Assembly (NCBI RefSeq): GCF_040412425.1
Contig: NC_089762.1
Coordinates: 21,661,147 to 21,725,146, forward strand
Direction of reading: 5' to 3'
Source of the DNA: Macrobrachium rosenbergii
Taxonomy: Eukaryota; Arthropoda; Malacostraca; Decapoda; Palaemonidae
Length of the DNA stretch: 64,000 nt
In this document: piece after piece, positions 60,960 to 64,000 of the stretch
Numbering within the stretch: position 1 is the stretch's first letter
Layout: every line of letters begins with the position of its first letter
The notes under the pieces: model-generated
The model's database searches: none
Seen by the model: the letters and a program-made list of their open reading frames with translations, nothing else
What the model was told of the DNA's origin: nothing
Translations under genes and position numbers: made by a program

Positions 60960-62650
60960 TATTATCACAAAATGATGCATGAATTACATGTAGCGGACGT
61001 AAAAAAATGTTTTTCAAAAATTCACCATAAATCGAAATATTGTGCTAGACTTCCCGTTTGTTGAAAAATGAAGCTAATTGATTGAATATTACTAGACTGT
61101 AAGTGTTTTAGCTTACAATTGCAGTTTTCGACCATTTTGGTCGAGTTAAAGTTGACTGAAAGTCGAATTTTTTCTATTTATCGTGATTTATATGGAAATA
61201 TTTCAAAACTGATAAAAGCTACGACCATGAGTTATTTTTGGTTGTATTGTACATGACATTGCACACACAATTTTATATAAAACTTTATGTAACGACTAAT
61301 TTAAAGCAATTGCAAATATTACGAACTGAGACAAAAAAAAGAATTTCTGAGATGTTAGGCAGAATTTTGTATAGGCGTAAGAAAATGTTTTTAAAAAATT
61401 CACCATAAATCGGGAAATATTGTGCTAGAGACTTCCAATTTATTGCAAAATGAAGTTAAACGATTGAATATTACTAGAATGTAAGGTTTGGCGCTTACAG
61501 TGCGTTTTACCATTCGATTGATTAAAGTTGACGAAGGTTGGGAACACGAAGTTAACTCGTGATTTATGTGAAAATATTTAAAACTGATAAAAGCTACAAC
61601 CATGAGCTATTTTCTGTTGTATTCTACATGAAATTGCACATTTTCATATAAAAGTTTATGTAACGACTAATGTAAAAGCGATGCAAACATTACGACAACG
61701 CCCAATGAAAGAATTTCTTAGATGTTGACCGAGTTACCGCGCGAACATAAGGAAAATGTTTTTAAAATTCACCATAAATCGAAATATTGTGCTAGAACTT
61801 CAATTTATTGCAAAATAAGTACATGATTGATTATTACTAAAATATAAGGATTTTAGCTTATAATTGCTTTTACCATTTCGGTTGAGTTAAAGTTGACGAG
61901 AAAGCTTGATATTTTGAAGTTATCGTGATTTATATGAAAAATATTTCCAAACTGATAAAAGCTACAACCATAGGTTATTTTTCTGTTGTATTCTACATGA
62001 AATTGCACTTGCATTTCCATATATAAAACTTTATGTAATGACTAATATAAAACAGTGCAGACATTACGACAGCGTGTAGAAAGAATTTCTGTGTGGGCGT
62101 AACAAAAGTTTCTTTCAAAAATTCACCATAAATCGAAATATTGTGCTAGAGACTTCCAATTGGTTGCAAAATGAAGGTAAATGATTGAATATTACTAGAT
62201 CTTAAGAGTTTTAGCTTAAAATTGCGTTTTTTTTACCATTTCGGTTGGGTCAAATTTGACCGAAGGTTGAAATTTTGGCAGTTATCGTGATTTATATGAA
62301 AATATTTCAAAACTGATAAAAGCTACAACCATGAGTTATTTTCTGTTGTATTGTACATGAAATTGCGCACATTTTCATATATAAAACTTTATGTAACGGG
62401 TAATATAGAACAGTGCAAAAATTACGACAAAATGACAAAAATTTCTGAAATTACCAAACTGAGTTACGCCGATGCATTGAAAAAATTTTTTCAAAATTCA
62501 CCATAAATCAAAATATTGTGCTGAACTTCAATTTGTTACCAAAATAGGTACATGATTGAATATTACTAGAATGTATGAGTTGCAGCAGCTTACAATTGCA
62601 TTTTCGACCATTTCAGTCCGAGGTCAAAGTTGACCGAAGGTTGAAATTTT
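60960..62650. repeat. ~370-bp tandem array inside TTAA element copy 2 (about 5 units)
   Basis: Marker caccataaatc at about 61023, 61401, 61770, 62123 and 62499 (spacing 378, 369, 353, 376). The units are the same as in 4560-5930 but carry more small deletions. Confidence 0.9.
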
Positions 62651-62734
62651 TGCAGTGGGCGTGCGATGCGTCCACTCGGCATAACAGACAATTTTTAGTC
62701 GACATTATGACGTCCAATAGGCGTTTAGGGTTAA

Positions 62735-63402
62735 GATGTCCTCTGAATCTCTGCTATTCTAAGGCCTGTGGCCAATAGCCTACAATTACTGTAATGACTG
62801 ATGAGAAGAAAGTCTATAGACATGATTGTTTTTGTTAAAAGAGGGCAAAAGTCACGGAGAAGTAGCAACCCATTACAGCATGACGTGCTTCGCGGTCATA
62901 CCAAGTGAGCATGAACAATTGAAATACTCCATTGCAGCCCTACTGTACCACCTTCGTTGCCATGTTCAAATACCTTAACATGGCGTAGCGCCTCCTGTCA
63001 TTCATCATTTTCTATTCACTTCATCATCATCATCATCTACAACATACTGAAATCAACATTCATCACAAGTTACTACCCATATGATTTAACTTTATTTGAA
63101 GATTTCTATTACTGTATATGTACAGTACTGTGTAGTATAGTAGTATTATTAGATTTACATGATTATTTAATGTTATTATACAATAAATATGAAAATACAG
63201 AATACTGTTGCTATCTGAAAAGACAAAATCTGCATCCTTGGTCTCTGAGGTCCACAAATATTTTTATAGATATGTTCCATAGAAAAACCTGTGAATGCGT
63301 GAGTTTCCTGCAAAAATTTTTTAGATAGGTTTCATAGAGAAACCTGCGAATGGGTGAGTCCGCGAACCTTGAGAATGCGAATATGGGGGGTTCACTGTAT
63401 AC
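62735..63402. other. Outer arm of the Tigger element, non-coding
   Basis: Contains (atc)n near 63022-63040 and ends with the subterminal 'gaaacctgcgaatgggtgag' and TIR. A ~55-bp block is repeated (63262-63300 and 63318-63360: atagaaaaacctgtgaatgc / atagagaaacctgcgaatgg). No gene. Confidence 0.5.
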
Positions 63403-63552
63403 TATACAGTATTATGATACTGATCTATCATCATCGTAATATGTATAAAAAACAGATTGTCCAGCTGTAATGTTTATGTTTTCAGAATCAGCTGTTTGAG
63501 CCTACCACCTCAATTCTCTCTCTCCCTCTGTACCATACATGTTCTTTAATGA

Positions 63553-63556
<4 letters not shown>

Positions 63557-63588
<32 letters not shown>
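63557..63588 (+). repeat. (GA)n microsatellite
   Basis: Short pure GA run. Confidence 0.95.
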
Positions 63589-63590
<2 letters not shown>

Positions 63591-63677
63591 GATATTATGT
63601 TTACGTCAATAAAAACAATTACAAATGTCAGGACAATAATTTTTACATATTAGATGATAAGAAGATCAATATAATAC

Positions 63678-63819
<142 letters not shown>

Positions 63820-64000
63820 CTCGTGTAACACACGATCTCGTGTATCCTGCGACCCCAAATTTTATCTTAATTAAAAAATTATTTTATCATGTATCTCGTG
63901 AATCATGCGAGTTCCTTTTTTGAGAGACCAAATCATAATAGACTAACCTCTTTTCCTCCATCTCTTAATCTATCCCATCTTCTAGTTGAGTAAGTTAAAA

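Larger units (their letters stand above)
52567..62730. mobile_element. TTAA-flanked, piggyBac-like element, copy 2, interrupted by DIRS E
   Basis: The left end CCCTTTAACGCCGAAGCCC (52567) and right end GGCGTTTAGGG (62730) are bounded by TTAA on both sides (52563-52566, 62731-62734). Left 52567-52875 aligns with 4192-4490 of copy 1, and 60885-62730 continues exactly where the left part stops (left ends 'caggttaatttt', right resumes 'tttttagttgtattgt'). DIRS E was therefore inserted into a finished TTAA element. Without it the element is about 2.15 kb and carries five tandem units. Confidence 0.82.
48774..63403 (-). mobile_element. Tigger-like DNA transposon, interrupted by nested insertions
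   Basis: The left end 'atagtgaacccccgtattcg' (48774) and right end 'gcgaatatggggggttcact' followed by GTA (63403) are inverted relatives of the Tigger CAGTGAACCCCC type, next to TA. Between them is a TIGD1-like transposase on the minus strand (51743-49777). The element is interrupted at 52563-62734 by a TTAA element that itself contains DIRS E. Removing these leaves about 4.5 kb, long for a Tigger, partly from a 387-bp duplication. Assigning the 63403 end to this copy is inference. Confidence 0.65.

Overview
This is a eukaryotic nuclear window from an arthropod, most likely a decapod crustacean. It is AT-rich and contains very long (TA)n and (GA)n microsatellites. It has several DIRS-like retrotransposons, a Penelope-like element, Tigger/pogo-type DNA transposons and a ~310-bp SINE-like repeat. 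It also has a spliced zinc-finger gene with a ZAD-type N-terminus, a domain typical of arthropods. The decapod assignment is inference from overall character. There are no bacterial features, operons, rRNA or recognisable tRNA genes.

Host gene. One host gene can be supported. It lies on the minus strand and occupies most of the left two thirds of the window. Four exons were located by frame, splice sites and phase: 41019-40872 (ZAD, first CxxC), 34007-33856 (ZAD, second CxxC and helix), 21734-21482 (acidic linker ending in half a finger) and 3432-3242 (the other half, a second finger, and the start of a third). The phases agree at every junction (0, 2, 0), and the last exon ends in phase 2, so the gene continues beyond the left edge. 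A tentative start exon is at 41871-41858, and a tentative non-coding first exon with a CRE-like TGACGT lies near 42.7-42.86 kb. ZAD-C2H2 proteins are DNA-binding regulators.

Repeats inside its introns. From left to right: the 5' part of a minus-strand DIRS (1-1393); a SINE-like copy; a 1.8-kb TTAA-flanked element made mostly of ~377-bp tandem units (4192-6012); a 213-bp duplication; two Tigger-type MITEs; a third such element split by a complete but decayed DIRS (12400-18092) and a SINE; a TIR element carrying (GA)n arrays (19.5-21.4 kb); another decayed DIRS (26.37-32.36 kb) that itself holds a MITE and a long foldback; and a plus-strand DIRS remnant (36.1-39.5 kb).

Right part (43-64 kb). 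A decayed Penelope-like element (RT plus GIY-YIG) with direct terminal repeats lies at 44.1-46.9 kb, followed by (TA)n-bounded duplications. From 48.8 to 63.4 kb there is a three-level nest. A Tigger element with a broken TIGD1-like transposase is interrupted by a second TTAA element. That element is interrupted in turn by a plus-strand DIRS (52.88-60.88 kb) that still shows gag-like, RT, RNase H and tyrosine-recombinase remnants, inverted terminal repeats and an internal complementary region.

All transposon coding regions seen here are broken by stops and frameshifts. The most unusual items are the TTAA elements that carry a satellite-like array, the legible DIRS circle-junction copies (ICRs), and the ZAD gene whose introns hold most of these repeats.
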